A stretch of DNA of 53,387 nucleotides, taken from NCBI GenBank assembly GCA_009784895.1, contig WQXJ01000011.1, positions 1 to 53,387 of the forward strand, written 5' to 3'. Positions 1-8,861 of the stretch are shown here, in pieces; within the stretch, counting starts at the first letter, position 1; each line of letters opens with the position of its first letter. Below the pieces are notes generated by a model. It was given only the letters and a program-made list of their open reading frames with translations. It was not told the origin of the DNA and did no database searches. The position numbers and the translations under genes are program-made. The stretch comes from Micrococcales bacterium (lineage in GTDB: Bacteria; Actinomycetota; Actinomycetes; Actinomycetales; WQXJ01).

Positions 1-142
1 ACTAGCAGCTGATGTTGCCAGGCATCCACCCAGCCCGGTAGCCGCCACTCGAAGTAAACCCACAGGCCAGGCCCCGAAAACCCGCCACCCGACCACACTC
101 AACCAAACGTAACCTCAGCCGCGTGGCAGACCGAAGAAAGCC

Positions 143-177
143 GTGTGGGGCGCCGCGCAAAGCGCGGCGCCCCACAC
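143..177 (-). terminator. Strong hairpin, probable arg operon terminator
   Basis: A perfect inverted repeat with 16-nt arms (GTGTGGGGCGCCGCGC at 143-158 and its complement at 162-177) around a 3-nt loop. On the minus strand it is followed by a short T-rich run (GGCTTTCTTCGG), and on the plus strand by TATTT. It is the most stable hairpin downstream of argG and could stop transcripts from either side. Confidence 0.6.
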
Positions 178-584
178 TATTTGGTCCCCTGTGCGCCAGT
201 GAGGCTCCAGCACGGGCCATCAGGCGCAACTGCTAGCTGGCTCGCTCCACGTCGCGCCAACGGCGTCAAAGCACCGGGGCGACTTCAACCAGCTCGCTCA
301 ACAACTCGCTCGCCTCCTGACGACTTCTTACCCCTGGAGCCGTCAGAGCTACATCAAGTTGCCGGGGGCCACTTAGTCAGCCGGGTGCACGAATCGTTGT
401 TCGGGCCGGCTGAAAGCCTTGGTCAACATTGTGTCCCATAGGTCCCTACTTCCGCGTCGTTGAGGCATCGACGTTCGCTCAAAGCTAGTCCCATTTGGCA
501 ATTCGCCCTGACACCGTGGGTGCAACTACCCAAATGGGCTGCCAGCCAGTCGCCGCCTTGACCAGAAACCCGGACAAATCCTGC
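178..584. other. Intergenic region downstream of argG
   Basis: I see no convincing gene here; short open frames lack ribosome binding sites and family motifs. It holds one further inverted repeat, CCCATTTGG at 490-498 with CCAAATGGG at 530-538, enclosing a smaller CACC/GGTG stem. This lies just beyond the argG stop codon and may be a first weak terminator. The argH gene that often follows argG in actinobacteria is not here. Confidence 0.5.
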
Positions 585-1799
585 CTAGAGCACCACGCCC
601 CGGCCAAAGCGCGCGTCGCGCGCGGCGGCCAGTTTCGACTGCAAGCCGAAGAGCTCAATGAAGCCCTTGGCCTGGGACTGGTCGAACGAATCGCCTTCGT
701 CATAGGTTGCCAGGTTGAAGTCGTAAAGCGAGACTTCGGAGCGCCGCCCAGTCACCACGGCCCGGCCGCCGTGCAAGGTCATCCGAACCTCACCGCTGAC
801 ATACTGCTGGGTTTCGGCGATGAAACGATCTAGGGCCCGTTTCAGCGGCGAGAACCATAGGCCGTCGTAGACCAGCTCGGTCCAGCGTTGGCCCACCGTC
901 CGCTTGAACCGCGCCAGATCGCGTTCAACCGTAGCGTTCTCCAACTCCATATGACCGGCGATCAGCGTGACAGCCCCTGGCGCCTCATAGATTTCCCGCG
1001 ATTTGATGCCAACTAGCCGGTCCTCGACCATGTCGATCCGGCCAATGCCTTGGGCCCCAGCCCGCCGGTTCAACTCGACGATGGCCTGAAGCGGGGTTAC
1101 CGCTTGCCCGTCCAGCGCCACCGGCACGCCAGCCTCGAATCCGATCACGACTTCGTCTTCGATGGGCGGGAATGACGGGTCATCGGTGTAGGTGTAAACG
1201 TCCTTGGTCGGTCCGTTCCAAATGTCCTCCAGATAGCCCGTTTCGATGGCCCGGCCCCAAACGTTTTGATCAATTGAAAACGGCGAAGACTTGGTCGTTT
1301 CGATCGGCAACGAGTGGCGGTCGGCATAGTCAATAGCGGCCGCCCGGGTCAAGGCCAGGTCACGCACCGGTGCCAGGCAGGTCAGATCCGGCGCCAAGGA
1401 GGTGATTGAGACTTCAAAGCGGACCTGGTCATTGCCCTTGCCGGTGCAGCCATGGGCCACAGTCTGGGCCCCAAACTGCCGGGCCGCCTTGACCAGATGC
1501 TTGACAATAAGCGGCCTAGATATGGCCGAAACCACCGGATAGCGATCCATGTACATGGCATTAGCCGCCAATGCTGGCATGCAGTATTCATTAGCGAATT
1601 CCTCACGCGCATCAGCCACGTAGGCTTCGACCGCGCCACAAGACAACGCCCGCTGGCGAATCGTCTCAAGGTCTTCACCGCCTTGGCCCACGTCGACCGC
1701 CACGGCCACGACTTCGCAGCCCGTGGCCTCGCCAATCCAACCGATTGCCACCGATGTGTCCAGGCCACCGGAATAGGCCAATACCACCCGCTCGGTCAT
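585..1799 (-). CDS. argG: Argininosuccinate synthase
   Basis: Joins citrulline and aspartate with ATP to give argininosuccinate, the penultimate cytosolic step of arginine synthesis. The 404-residue product has normal family length. The ATP-binding PP-loop SGGLDTS lies at residues 10-16, followed by the conserved GCTGKGNDQ and [10 protein letters not shown] segments and the C-terminal [10 protein letters not shown] region. The start ATG overlaps the argR stop in an ATGA junction, so translation is probably coupled. It is the last gene of the arg operon here: argininosuccinate lyase (argH) does not follow within the 584 bases before the window edge and must be elsewhere if arginine synthesis is complete. 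Confidence 0.97.
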   Translation of the reverse strand: MTERVVLAYSGGLDTSVAIGWIGEATGCEVVAVAVDVGQGGEDLETIRQRALSCGAVEAYVADAREEFANEYCMPALAANAMYMDRYPVVSAISRPLIVKHLVKAARQFGAQTVAHGCTGKGNDQVRFEVSITSLAPDLTCLAPVRDLALTRAAAIDYADRHSLPIETTKSSPFSIDQNVWGRAIETGYLEDIWNGPTKDVYTYTDDPSFPPIEDEVVIGFEAGVPVALDGQAVTPLQAIVELNRRAGAQGIGRIDMVEDRLVGIKSREIYEAPGAVTLIAGHMELENATVERDLARFKRTVGQRWTELVYDGLWFSPLKRALDRFIAETQQYVSGEVRMTLHGGRAVVTGRRSEVSLYDFNLATYDEGDSFDQSQAKGFIELFGLQSKLAAARDARFGRGVVL

Positions 1800-2311
1800 G
1801 ATGATGTCTCTCCTTGGTTCGCTAGTTCAACAAAACGCCTGGCCGTGGCCGCGGCATCGTGAGGGCCGCGGGTGACCACCATGATGGTGTCATCTCCCGC
1901 TATGGTGCCCATCACGGCCGGCAAAACCGAATGATCGATCGCGCTGGCCAGGAAGTGAGCCGCCCCCGGCGGCGTCCGCAGTATGACGATATTCGAGCTG
2001 CCTTCCGCGCTGACCAGCAGTTCGCCAGCCAGGCGGGCCAGTCGCGCAGCCAGCATCTCCGAATCGGCATTGGGGTGGGCGCTCAGGTCACCGGCCCCCT
2101 CCCCCGGCAGAGCATAAACCCGCGAGCCATCGGGCAAGCGCACCTTGTCCGCTCTCAGTTCGACCAGATCGCGCGATAAAGTCGCCTGGGTCACTTCCAG
2201 TCCCACGCCGGCCAGCGCCTTGGCCAGCTCGCTTTGCGACTTGACCGCACCGGAGGTAATAATGCGGCGTATCAGGGCGTGACGCGCCACTTTGGTGTGT
2301 GGAACCGTCAC
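1796..2311 (-). CDS. argR: Arginine repressor ArgR
   Basis: Arginine-responsive transcriptional repressor that usually acts as a hexamer on ARG boxes upstream of arg genes. The N-terminal winged helix-turn-helix is visible in the stretch SQSELAKAL...[10 protein letters not shown], and the C-terminal oligomerisation and arginine-binding domain in [12 protein letters not shown] near the end. I take the GTG at 2311 as start: it overlaps the argF stop (GTGA) and gives 171 residues, the usual length. An upstream in-frame start at 2452 would add an argF-overlapping extension with no family support. The gene lies between argF and argG, the usual actinobacterial position, so the repressor is made from the operon it probably controls. 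Confidence 0.95.
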   Translation of the reverse strand: MTVPHTKVARHALIRRIITSGAVKSQSELAKALAGVGLEVTQATLSRDLVELRADKVRLPDGSRVYALPGEGAGDLSAHPNADSEMLAARLARLAGELLVSAEGSSNIVILRTPPGAAHFLASAIDHSVLPAVMGTIAGDDTIMVVTRGPHDAAATARRFVELANQGETSS

Positions 2312-3249
2312 TGGCTCGCCCCGCCGGCCAGCAGCCAGATCAACAGGGCCTTTTGGGCGTGCAGCCGGTTCTCGGCCTCTTGCCAAACGTACGATGCCGG
2401 CCCGTCGATAACCTCGCCCGTCACCTCTTGGCCGCGGTAGGCCGGCAAGCAATGCAAGAAAACCGCCCCTGAGGCAGCTTTGTCCATAGCCGCTTGATCA
2501 ACACGGTAGGGCTCGTAGGCGGCCAGGCGCGCGGCGTCATCGGCCATACCCATTGACTGCCAGGTATCGGTGGCCACCACTTTGGCCCCAGCCAGGGCCT
2601 CATCGGGTGAGTTCGTCACCACCAAACTGGCGCCGGTACTGGCCGCCACGGCCTGAGCTTGGGCCAAAATGTCGCCGTTGGGCAGGCGGCCTGGCGGGCA
2701 GCCGATGGCGATTTCCATACCGGCCACAGCCCCGCCCAGCAGGTAGGAGTGGGCCATATTGTTGCCACCATCCCCCAGGTAGGCCAGTTTGGTGCCAGGC
2801 AGGTGCTCGACCCCGCCTAGGACCTCAGCTGTGGTCATTAGGTCGGCCAGCACCTGGCAGGGGTGGAATTCGTCCGTCAGGGCGTTGACCACCGGCACCT
2901 GGCTGACCTTGGCCATGGCTTCAACCCGGTCTTGACCAAAGGTCCGCCAGACAATCGCCTCGACCTGGCGGTCCAGCACCATTGTGGTGTCCTCGACCGA
3001 TTCGCCGCGAGATGACTGTGAACCGGCGGCGTCTAGCACCAGCGGATAGCCACCTAGTTCGGCAATGCCAACGGCGAAGGAGACCCTGGTCCTGGTCGAA
3101 TGCTTGTCAAACAACACAGCCACCGATTTGGGTCCGGCCAACACCTGGTGACCCAGGCGATTGGCTTTCACCTTCAGGGCCAGGTTCAAAACCTCGGCTT
3201 GTTCGGCCTGGGACAGGTCGGAATCCTTCAGGAAATGTCTAAGCGTCAT
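2308..3249 (-). CDS. argF: Ornithine carbamoyltransferase
   Basis: Transfers the carbamoyl group of carbamoyl phosphate to ornithine to form citrulline. The 313-residue product shows the carbamoyl-phosphate site STRTRVSF (from residue 51), the [11 protein letters not shown] segment and the catalytic [11 protein letters not shown] motif near the C-terminus. The Cys-containing HCLP motif and the ornithine-side SMGM segment (DTWQSMG) separate it from aspartate carbamoyltransferase, which is encoded separately as pyrB. The start overlaps the end of argD by 11 nt. Its substrate depends on carbamoyl phosphate synthase, whose small subunit is truncated in this window. Confidence 0.97.
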   Translation of the reverse strand: MTLRHFLKDSDLSQAEQAEVLNLALKVKANRLGHQVLAGPKSVAVLFDKHSTRTRVSFAVGIAELGGYPLVLDAAGSQSSRGESVEDTTMVLDRQVEAIVWRTFGQDRVEAMAKVSQVPVVNALTDEFHPCQVLADLMTTAEVLGGVEHLPGTKLAYLGDGGNNMAHSYLLGGAVAGMEIAIGCPPGRLPNGDILAQAQAVAASTGASLVVTNSPDEALAGAKVVATDTWQSMGMADDAARLAAYEPYRVDQAAMDKAASGAVFLHCLPAYRGQEVTGEVIDGPASYVWQEAENRLHAQKALLIWLLAGGASQ

Positions 3250-4447
3250 TTTGGCTCGCTTCGTTCAAGAGACCCTGTAGGGCCTGGGTGAATTGGGCCG
3301 TTTGGGCCCGCGTGATAACCAGCGGCGGGGCCAGGCGAACCACATTGGTGGCCGGGGCGTTGACCAGATAGCCCGCCTTGAGGGCGGCCGCCACCACCCG
3401 CGGCGCCATCGGCTGATCCAGCACCAACCCCAGCAACAGGCCCTGGCCGCGGACCTGGGCCACTCCAGGAACGACCGCCAGTTCGTCCCGCCAGGCCTGG
3501 CTGATGTCATTGACATGGTCCAGCAAGCCGTCCTGCTCAATGATGCCGATTGTGGCCAGGGCGGCGGCGCAGGCCAGCGGGTTGCCGCCCAAGGTGGTGC
3601 CGTGGTCGCCCGGGCTCAGCCGGCTGGCCGCTTCGGCGCTCCAGGCCAGGCAGGCGCTAATGGGGAAGCCGCCACCCAGGCCTTTGCCCAGCGTGACCAC
3701 GTCCGGTTCCACCGGCTCGGCCCCAACCAGGGCCGGGTTTTGATGGGCCAACCAAGTGCCGGTCCGGCCCACACCGGTTTGGACCTCGTCGATAACCAAG
3801 AAGGCCCCGTGAGCCCGGGTCAGTGCCCTGGCCTGCTGCAAATAGCCGGCCGGCAGCGGAATGACACCGGCCTCGCCTTGGATTATCTCGACAAATAGGG
3901 CCGCCACATCATCGCCGGCCAGGGCTCCCTTCAGGGCCTCGACATCGCCAAAGGGCAGGAACTCAACCGGCCCGTTGAACGCCTCGTACCCGCGCCTATA
4001 GGCCGGATTGGCGGTCAGCGAAAGCGCGCCCATGGTCCGCCCGTGGAACGAACCTTCCAGGGCCAGCACTTTGGACCGGCCGCCTTTCAGAGCCATTTTC
4101 AAGGCCGCCTCATTGGCCTCGGTGCCGGTCGAGGCAAAAAAGACCCGGGCACAGCTGGGCGCATTGAAGGCTTTCAGTAGCGTCGTGGCCAGTTCCATTT
4201 GGCCAGGCGAGGCGAAAAGGTTTGAGATATGCGCCAGCTTTGCCGCCTGCTGGCTGACCGCCGCCACCCAGCGCGGATCAGCGTGGCCCAGGGCGTTGGT
4301 CGAAACCCCGGCCAACAGGTCGAGGTAGGGCTTTGAGTCGACATCCCACACCAAGGCGCCTTGGCCCCGCTCCAACACTGCTGGCGGGGCGAAGATCGGC
4401 AGCATGACCTGGCCGTAGGTCTCAAGTTGCTGCGCCGACAGGCTCAT
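3239..4447 (-). CDS. argD: Acetylornithine aminotransferase
   Basis: PLP-dependent class III aminotransferase that converts N-acetylglutamate semialdehyde to N-acetylornithine with glutamate as amino donor. The 402-residue product has the phosphate-binding [12 protein letters not shown] segment (about residues 106-117), [14 protein letters not shown]-like cofactor contacts (about 217-230) and the Schiff-base lysine in TLGKGLGGG (Lys255). The start codon overlaps the argB stop in ATGA. Related enzymes such as ornithine aminotransferase share the fold; the operon position makes the ArgD role clear. Confidence 0.96.
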   Translation of the reverse strand: MSLSAQQLETYGQVMLPIFAPPAVLERGQGALVWDVDSKPYLDLLAGVSTNALGHADPRWVAAVSQQAAKLAHISNLFASPGQMELATTLLKAFNAPSCARVFFASTGTEANEAALKMALKGGRSKVLALEGSFHGRTMGALSLTANPAYRRGYEAFNGPVEFLPFGDVEALKGALAGDDVAALFVEIIQGEAGVIPLPAGYLQQARALTRAHGAFLVIDEVQTGVGRTGTWLAHQNPALVGAEPVEPDVVTLGKGLGGGFPISACLAWSAEAASRLSPGDHGTTLGGNPLACAAALATIGIIEQDGLLDHVNDISQAWRDELAVVPGVAQVRGQGLLLGLVLDQPMAPRVVAAALKAGYLVNAPATNVVRLAPPLVITRAQTAQFTQALQGLLNEASQNDA

Positions 4448-5469
4448 TGCCCAACCCCAGTTTCGTCATCGGCCGCGCCCAACTGCCCCGGCCCGTCAAA
4501 TAGCCCGGCCCCGTCTGTTGGCGGCGAGGCCGAGACCATAGTGCCCATGCCTTCAGTGGTAAAAATCTCATTCAACAAGGCATGCGCCCGCCGGCCGTCA
4601 ACGATATGGGCCTGCGGCAAGCCGGCTCTGATCGCCCTGAGGCAGGCCTCCATCTTGGGCCGCATACCGCCTTCGAGCCCTGGCATCAGGGCCTCCAATT
4701 CCTCTTGGCTCAGCTGGGTGATAAGCGAGTCGGCATTCGACCAGTCCCGGTAGAGACCTTCGACATCGGTCAAAATCACTAGTTTGCGCGCGCCTAAGGC
4801 CACGGCCAAAGCGGCGGCGGCGCTATCGGCATTAACGTTTAGCACCTCGGTGGGGCGGTCGATATTGGGCGCCACGGTCGAAATCACCGGGATGCGGCCG
4901 GCCTGAAGCAAATCCATCACGGCCGTCGGGTCAACCTCGATCACATCCCCCACCAGCCCAACGTCAACAGCCTGGCCGTCGACTGTGGCGCTGCGGCAGC
5001 GGGCCTGGAATAGCCCCGCGTCCTCGCCAGACATGCCGACCGCCAAGGGGCCATGGGCGTTGATCAGCCCAACTAGTTCCCGGGACACCTGCCCGGTCAG
5101 GACCATCCGGACCACATCCATGGTCTCGGGCGTAGTCACGCGCAGCCCGCCTTTGAACTCTGATTCAATGCCCAGCCGGGCCAGCATTTGGCTGATCTGG
5201 GGACCGCCACCGTGGACCACTACCGGTCGCAGGCCAACCCGGCGCAAAAAGACCATGTCCTGGGCGAAGGCCCGCTTGAGGTCCTGATCGACCATGGCGT
5301 TGCCGCCGTATTTGATCACCACTAGGGCGTCGGCGAATTCTTCGAGCCAGTCCAGAGCTTCGATTAGGACCTCGGCTTTGCCGGCCGGATCTAGTGGCGG
5401 CGCGCTGGCTGAATTGTGGTCGGTGGTTTCGTCGCTGGCCCCTAGCCAGGGCGTTGGTTCAAGTGTCAT
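4444..5469 (-). CDS. argB: Acetylglutamate kinase
   Basis: Phosphorylates N-acetylglutamate, the usual feedback-controlled step of the cyclic arginine pathway. The amino-acid kinase core begins at [10 protein letters not shown] (Lys53), followed by VVHGGGPQI, the [11 protein letters not shown] segment and LTDVEGLY. At 341 residues it is longer than the typical 290-310: roughly the first 30 residues are polar and low complexity, and there is a tail after EGMGTMV. The start overlaps the argJ stop (ATGA), which supports the long form, although an internal start cannot be excluded. Sensitivity to arginine cannot be read from the sequence. Confidence 0.95.
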   Translation of the reverse strand: MTLEPTPWLGASDETTDHNSASAPPLDPAGKAEVLIEALDWLEEFADALVVIKYGGNAMVDQDLKRAFAQDMVFLRRVGLRPVVVHGGGPQISQMLARLGIESEFKGGLRVTTPETMDVVRMVLTGQVSRELVGLINAHGPLAVGMSGEDAGLFQARCRSATVDGQAVDVGLVGDVIEVDPTAVMDLLQAGRIPVISTVAPNIDRPTEVLNVNADSAAAALAVALGARKLVILTDVEGLYRDWSNADSLITQLSQEELEALMPGLEGGMRPKMEACLRAIRAGLPQAHIVDGRRAHALLNEIFTTEGMGTMVSASPPTDGAGLFDGPGQLGAADDETGVGQ

Positions 5470-6653
5470 GTCGAATAGTCCGCGTTGATGTGAATGTACT
5501 CATGGGTCAAGTCGTTGGTCAGGACGGTGGCCGCCTCTTGGCCGGCCTTGAGGTCAATTTCCACTTTGACCTGCCTGCCGCTTAGGTCAACTAGCTCGCG
5601 GCTGTCTCCAACGCCGCCGCCACGACAAACCCAAATGCCGTTGACGGCCACATCGACTTGAGCCGGGTCGAACGGCGCCACCTCAGGCGATACCGTGCCG
5701 GCGGCGGAAAGGATCCGGCCCCAATTAGGGTCACGACCGGCAATGGCCGTTTTGAATAGGTTGGAGCGGGCCACGGCCCTGGCCACCGCCAGAGCCCCGG
5801 TCTCGCTGGTGGCCTGCTCGACCACGATCTCGATGACATGGTCAGCGCCTTCAGCATCGTCAACCAGTTGGAGGGCCAGATCTTGGCAAACCTTAGTCAG
5901 GCCGGCGGTGAACTTCTCGGTGTTGGCCGCCAGGCCTGACCGACCGGAAGAAAGCAGGAAAACCACGTCGTTGGTTGACATGCAGCCATCGGAATCAGTC
6001 CGGTCGAACGAGTAACGGCAAGCCTGTTTCAGAGCTTGTTTGGCTGTGGCCTGGTCGATTACCGCATCGGTGGTTATGACTACCAGCATGGTGGCCAGTT
6101 CCGGTGCCAACATGCCGGCGCCTTTGGCCATGCCGCCAATGCGCCAGCCGTCGTGTTCGCATTGGGCCTGTTTCGGCACTGTGTCAGTGGTCATAATGGC
6201 CTCAGCCGCGGCCAAGCCAGCTTCGGCGGAATCATCCAGTTGTCCGATGCCGGCGCTTAGGCCGCGCAGCAAGCTCGCCATATCGAGCCGCTGGCCTATT
6301 AGCCCGGTCGATGCCACCAACACCTTAGCCGGGGACAAACCCAAAGCGGCGGCGGCTTGGCTGGCTGTGGTCTCGGCATCGGCCAAACCTGGCTGTCCGG
6401 TGCAGGCGTTGGCCCCACCCGAGTTCAACACCACTGCCACTGGGGTCGGCCCGCCCTTGGCGGCCTGGGCCAGGTGGCGGCGGCACAGCTCGACCGGTGC
6501 GGCGGCGAAACGGTTGGTCGTGAAAACGGCGGCGGCCCGGGCCTGGCCTGGCACTGGGTCAGCCACCACCAAGGCCAGATCCTTCGAACCGGACGGTTTC
6601 AGGCCGGCGGCCAGGCCCGTGGCCTTGAAGCCCTTGGCAAATGTCACGCTCAT
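5466..6653 (-). CDS. argJ: Bifunctional ornithine acetyltransferase / N-acetylglutamate synthase
   Basis: Recycles the acetyl group from N-acetylornithine to glutamate and may also use acetyl-CoA. The precursor is autocleaved into alpha and beta chains; the cleavage motif [14 protein letters not shown] is at residues 177-190, with Thr188 as the expected nucleophile. Total length is 395 residues, normal for the family. The ATG at 6653 has the upstream AGGAG ribosome binding site and overlaps the TGA of a 59-codon ORF that duplicates the argJ N-terminus. Translation of argJ may therefore be partly by re-initiation. ArgJ in this operon implies the cyclic acetyl-recycling version of the pathway. 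Confidence 0.96.
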   Translation of the reverse strand: MSVTFAKGFKATGLAAGLKPSGSKDLALVVADPVPGQARAAAVFTTNRFAAAPVELCRRHLAQAAKGGPTPVAVVLNSGGANACTGQPGLADAETTASQAAAALGLSPAKVLVASTGLIGQRLDMASLLRGLSAGIGQLDDSAEAGLAAAEAIMTTDTVPKQAQCEHDGWRIGGMAKGAGMLAPELATMLVVITTDAVIDQATAKQALKQACRYSFDRTDSDGCMSTNDVVFLLSSGRSGLAANTEKFTAGLTKVCQDLALQLVDDAEGADHVIEIVVEQATSETGALAVARAVARSNLFKTAIAGRDPNWGRILSAAGTVSPEVAPFDPAQVDVAVNGIWVCRGGGVGDSRELVDLSGRQVKVEIDLKAGQEAATVLTNDLTHEYIHINADYST

Positions 6654-6852
6654 GGGCCAACTCCTAGGTCTGAGGCGGTTGGAGGGTGTTGGGCGAGCCT
6701 TCTTGACGCTGCCCGGGCCTGGCCTGGCACTGGGTCAGCCACCACCAAGGCCAGATCCTTCGAACCGGACGGTTTCCTGCCGGCGGCCAGGCCCGTGGCC
6801 TTGAAGCCCTTGGCAAATGTCACGCTCATGGGCCAACTCCTAGGTCTGGGGC
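6535..6852. repeat. Tandem duplication of the argJ 5' end, period 176 bp
   Basis: Two copies of about 142 bp, at 6535-6676 and 6711-6852, each covering the argJ ribosome binding site, start codon and first 38-40 codons. I see a two-base difference (AG at 6601-6602 versus CT at 6777-6778) and divergence at the outer ends. The near identity points to a recent event. Confidence 0.9.
6650..6829 (-). CDS. 59-residue duplicated argJ N-terminal fragment (leader ORF)
   Basis: A small ORF between argC and argJ made by a tandem duplication of the argJ 5' end. It has its own AGGAG ribosome binding site and ATG. Its first 41 residues equal the ArgJ N-terminus except for Leu18 changed to Arg, after which it runs into ribosome-binding-site-derived sequence and stops. 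Its TGA overlaps the ATG of the full argJ (ATGA), keeping the coupling used throughout this operon. A stable protein function is unlikely because the fragment lacks the catalytic Thr. It may act as a translated leader, or be a by-product of a recent duplication. Confidence 0.55.
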   Translation of the reverse strand: MSVTFAKGFKATGLAAGRKPSGSKDLALVVADPVPGQARAASRRLAQHPPTASDLGVGP

Positions 6853-6887
6853 GACCAGTAGCGGACCCATGAAAGCCCTGTTCGCGG

Positions 6888-8066
6888 TCACGGCGCCACC
6901 CCGCAGGTGGGCAAGCCAGTGGTCTCAGGTAGGCCCAGGGCCAGGTTCATCGACTGGATGGCCGCCCCGGCCGTGCCCTTGACCAGGTTGTCCAAAGCGC
7001 AAACCAGCACAATCCGGTCGGCTTTCTGGTCGAAGGCCAGTTGGATGGCAGCGGTGTTGGCGCCCAAGGTTTGGGCGGTGGTGGGCCAGGTACCTATCGG
7101 CAGCAGCTGGATGAAGGGTTCGTCGCCATAGGCCCGTTGCCAGGGTTCGCGTAGTTTCTCCGGGTCGAAGTTTGGCCCGGGCTTGGCCGTGACAGTGGCC
7201 AAGATGCCGCGGCTCATGGGCACCAGCGTGGGTGTGAAGCTGAGAGTTGGCCTGACCGCCCCTTTTGCCGCGAGGTTGAGCTTTGGCACACTCCCCGTCT
7301 GCTCCCCTTGTCCCGCGAGGTTGAGCTTTTGCACACTGCCTGCCACAACGCCATCGGCCGCGAAACTGAGGTTCTGCACAATTTCCGGAATGTGACGATG
7401 AGTCCCGCCCACGGCATAGGGGCTGGCCGAACCCATGATCTCCGACGCCATCAGGTGTGGCTTATGGGCCTTGCCAGCGCCCGAAGGGCCACAAGCCAAC
7501 ACGGCCACCAGATCATCAGCTGCCAGCGTGCCCGCCGCCAGGCCAGGCGCCAGAGCCAGCGTCACCGCCGTGGCGTTGCAGCCGGGCACGGCGATTGTCT
7601 TCGTCGCCTTGAGCGCCGCGCGCCGCTTGGGCAGGGCCTGGCTTGTCCCCTGTCCCCACCCCGTTAGCAGTTCCGGAAGCCCGTAGGTCCACGGCGCGGC
7701 TGCCTCACCGCCGTAGTACTCACGCCAATCCTCTGGGTCAACCAGCCGGTGGTCAGCGCCTAGATCAAGCACCAGAAGGTCCGGGTCCGCCTTGACCAGC
7801 GCGTCGGTTAGTTCGCCTGAGGCCCCGTGGGGCAGGCCAACTACGACCACATCGTGACCGGCCAGTAGCTCCGGAGTGGAGGCCTGAAGCGTCAGCCCGG
7901 CCAGCTTGGAACCAGCTAGGTGCGGGTGGTGGGTTACGAGCGCATCCCCGGCACTGGCATTTGCGGTGACCGTCTTGACCTGCACCTGGGGATGATCGAC
8001 CAAAAGGCGCAGCACTTCCCCGCCGGCGTATCCGCTGGCACCGGCAACCGCTACTGAGAAGACCAT
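6888..8066 (-). CDS. argC: N-acetyl-gamma-glutamyl-phosphate reductase
   Basis: NADPH-dependent reduction of N-acetylglutamyl phosphate to the semialdehyde. The Rossmann motif VAVAGASGYAGGE opens the protein, the catalytic cysteine is in AVPGCNATA (about Cys163) and the conserved histidine segment is GGTHRHIPEI. I prefer the ATG at 8066, which lies 7 nt after a TATAGT -10 box and suggests a leaderless mRNA; the ATG at 8072 is the alternative. The oddity is an insert of about 30 residues before LSFTPTLVPMSRG: three 15-residue units of the type V(Q/P)KLNLA, whose DNA matches the dispersed satellite repeat at 11.6-12.07 kb. It is the first gene of the operon. Confidence 0.94.
   Translation of the reverse strand: MVFSVAVAGASGYAGGEVLRLLVDHPQVQVKTVTANASAGDALVTHHPHLAGSKLAGLTLQASTPELLAGHDVVVVGLPHGASGELTDALVKADPDLLVLDLGADHRLVDPEDWREYYGGEAAAPWTYGLPELLTGWGQGTSQALPKRRAALKATKTIAVPGCNATAVTLALAPGLAAGTLAADDLVAVLACGPSGAGKAHKPHLMASEIMGSASPYAVGGTHRHIPEIVQNLSFAADGVVAGSVQKLNLAGQGEQTGSVPKLNLAAKGAVRPTLSFTPTLVPMSRGILATVTAKPGPNFDPEKLREPWQRAYGDEPFIQLLPIGTWPTTAQTLGANTAAIQLAFDQKADRIVLVCALDNLVKGTAGAAIQSMNLALGLPETTGLPTCGVAP
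7255..7385 (-). repeat. In-frame repeat block inside argC (three 45-nt units)
   Basis: Three consecutive 45-nt units encode related 15-residue stretches with the cores VQNLSFAADG, VQKLNLAGQG and VPKLNLAAKG. The core AAAGCTCAACCTCGCGG occurs in two of them and again at about 11696-11715 in an intergenic satellite array; one unit shares about 24 continuous bases with that array (CAAAGCTC...GCAAAAG). Confidence 0.8.
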
Positions 8067-8067
8067 C

Positions 8068-8101
8068 TGCATGACTATACACGGTCCCTCATTGTCATGC
8101 A
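8068..8101 (-). promoter_or_regulatory. argC promoter and probable ArgR operator
   Basis: On the minus strand TATAGT (8074-8079) fits a -10 box 7 nt before the ATG at 8066. The region is bounded by a perfect 8-bp inverted repeat, TGCATGAC at 8068-8075 and GTCATGCA at 8094-8101. The inner TGCATGACTATACA is itself a near palindrome of the TGCAT-N4-ATGCA kind, reminiscent of ARG boxes. No good -35 box is evident. ArgR binding is inferred from the operon context. Confidence 0.5.
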
Positions 8102-8158
8102 CTCCAGCGCGCCGCGCCCAATGCCTCGCGGCGACCGCCGCCGGCTGGCGCAGAGGCT

Positions 8159-8220
8159 ATGGGACCATGCGCGCAAACCAGCGGCATGCTTAGACCCCGT
8201 GGGACCATTCGCGCAGGCCG
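8159..8220. repeat. Short direct repeat GGGACCATNCGCGCA
   Basis: Two copies of GGGACCAT(G/T)CGCGCA, at about 8161-8175 and 8202-8216, 41 bp apart in the spacer between the YoeB gene and argC. No function is evident. Confidence 0.5.
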
Positions 8221-8238
8221 GCGACTGGCCCGCCTCAG

Positions 8239-8493
8239 TCAGTAGTGATATCGAGCCTGCAGGATCACCAGGTCCCCGCCCACCACCCGGTAGACCAACC
8301 GGTGTTCTCTCGAAATGCGCCGCGACCAGGCGCCTTCGGCCTCATGCTTGAGGGCCTCGGGTTTGCCAATCCCGGCGGCTGGATCCCTCAAGCAAGCCTC
8401 CACCAGCTTGTTGATGCGCTTGAGCATCGCGCGGTCTTCTGCTTGCCAGTACAGGTAGTCCTGCCAAGCCGCCTCATCCCATGCCAGCCTCAT
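8239..8493 (-). CDS. yoeB: YoeB-type toxin (RelE superfamily mRNA interferase)
   Basis: An 84-residue protein ending in ARYHY, the typical YoeB C-terminus, with WSRRISREHRLVYRV matching the RelE/YoeB core and conserved Glu, Arg and His residues placed as in the family. Known members cleave mRNA at the ribosomal A site. The gene begins 2 nt after the stop codon of a YefM/Phd-type antitoxin gene, the usual antitoxin-first order. It looks intact. Confidence 0.9.
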   Translation of the reverse strand: MRLAWDEAAWQDYLYWQAEDRAMLKRINKLVEACLRDPAAGIGKPEALKHEAEGAWSRRISREHRLVYRVVGGDLVILQARYHY

Positions 8494-8495
8494 GC

Positions 8496-8744
8496 TTAGG
8501 GCTCTATTAGGTCATGCGCCTGGTACTCGCCTCGTTCTGAGCGCTCAAGCGCGCCCCGCAGGCGCTTGGCGTTGGCCGCCGAGGCAAACAAGTGGGCGGT
8601 CTCCTGCCAGGCGTCGTATTCCTCGGCCGGCATCAGCACAGCCGCCCCATGGCGCGAGACAATCCTGATGGCAACCTGGTCGTCGTTGACTTGTTTCAGC
8701 AGTGGAAACAGCGTCCTGCGCGCCTCACTGGCCGTGACCGACAT
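8496..8744 (-). CDS. yefM: YefM/Phd-family antitoxin
   Basis: An 82-residue antitoxin that should bind and neutralise the adjacent YoeB toxin and repress the shared promoter. The N-terminal DNA-binding and dimerisation part MSVTASEARRTLFPLLKQVN and the IVSRHGAAVLMPAEEYDAW segment are classic Phd/YefM, and the C-terminal acidic tail fits toxin binding. It starts with ATG after a GGAGGTGA ribosome binding site. The stop codon is 2 nt before the toxin start. Confidence 0.92.
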   Translation of the reverse strand: MSVTASEARRTLFPLLKQVNDDQVAIRIVSRHGAAVLMPAEEYDAWQETAHLFASAANAKRLRGALERSERGEYQAHDLIEP

Positions 8745-8761
8745 CGTTCACCTCCGCTGAC

Positions 8762-8811
8762 GTACCTGATTGTTGTACCACTAGTGTAAACCACCAACGC
8801 TGCCCCGCCAA
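8762..8811 (-). promoter_or_regulatory. yefM-yoeB promoter with GTAC operator motifs
   Basis: On the minus strand a -35 box TTGGCG (8806-8811) and a -10 box TACACT (8783-8788) are separated by exactly 17 bp. Just downstream, around the expected transcription start, two GGTAC motifs occur at about 8762-8780. Known YefM operators have paired palindromes with a TGTACA core, so autorepression through these motifs is a reasonable inference. Confidence 0.55.
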
Positions 8812-8861
8812 TCTGCCCTCGCCATTATTCAGGCGCGGTCCCGGCGGCTAGCCTTGACGGC

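Noticed and set aside
143-177. Riboswitch or attenuator for argG
   Set aside because: The hairpin is downstream, not upstream, of the arg operon; a terminator is the simpler reading.
6535-6852. Assembly artefact explaining the argJ duplication
   Set aside because: Not fully excluded, but the copies differ at several bases and have distinct flanks, which argues for a real duplication.
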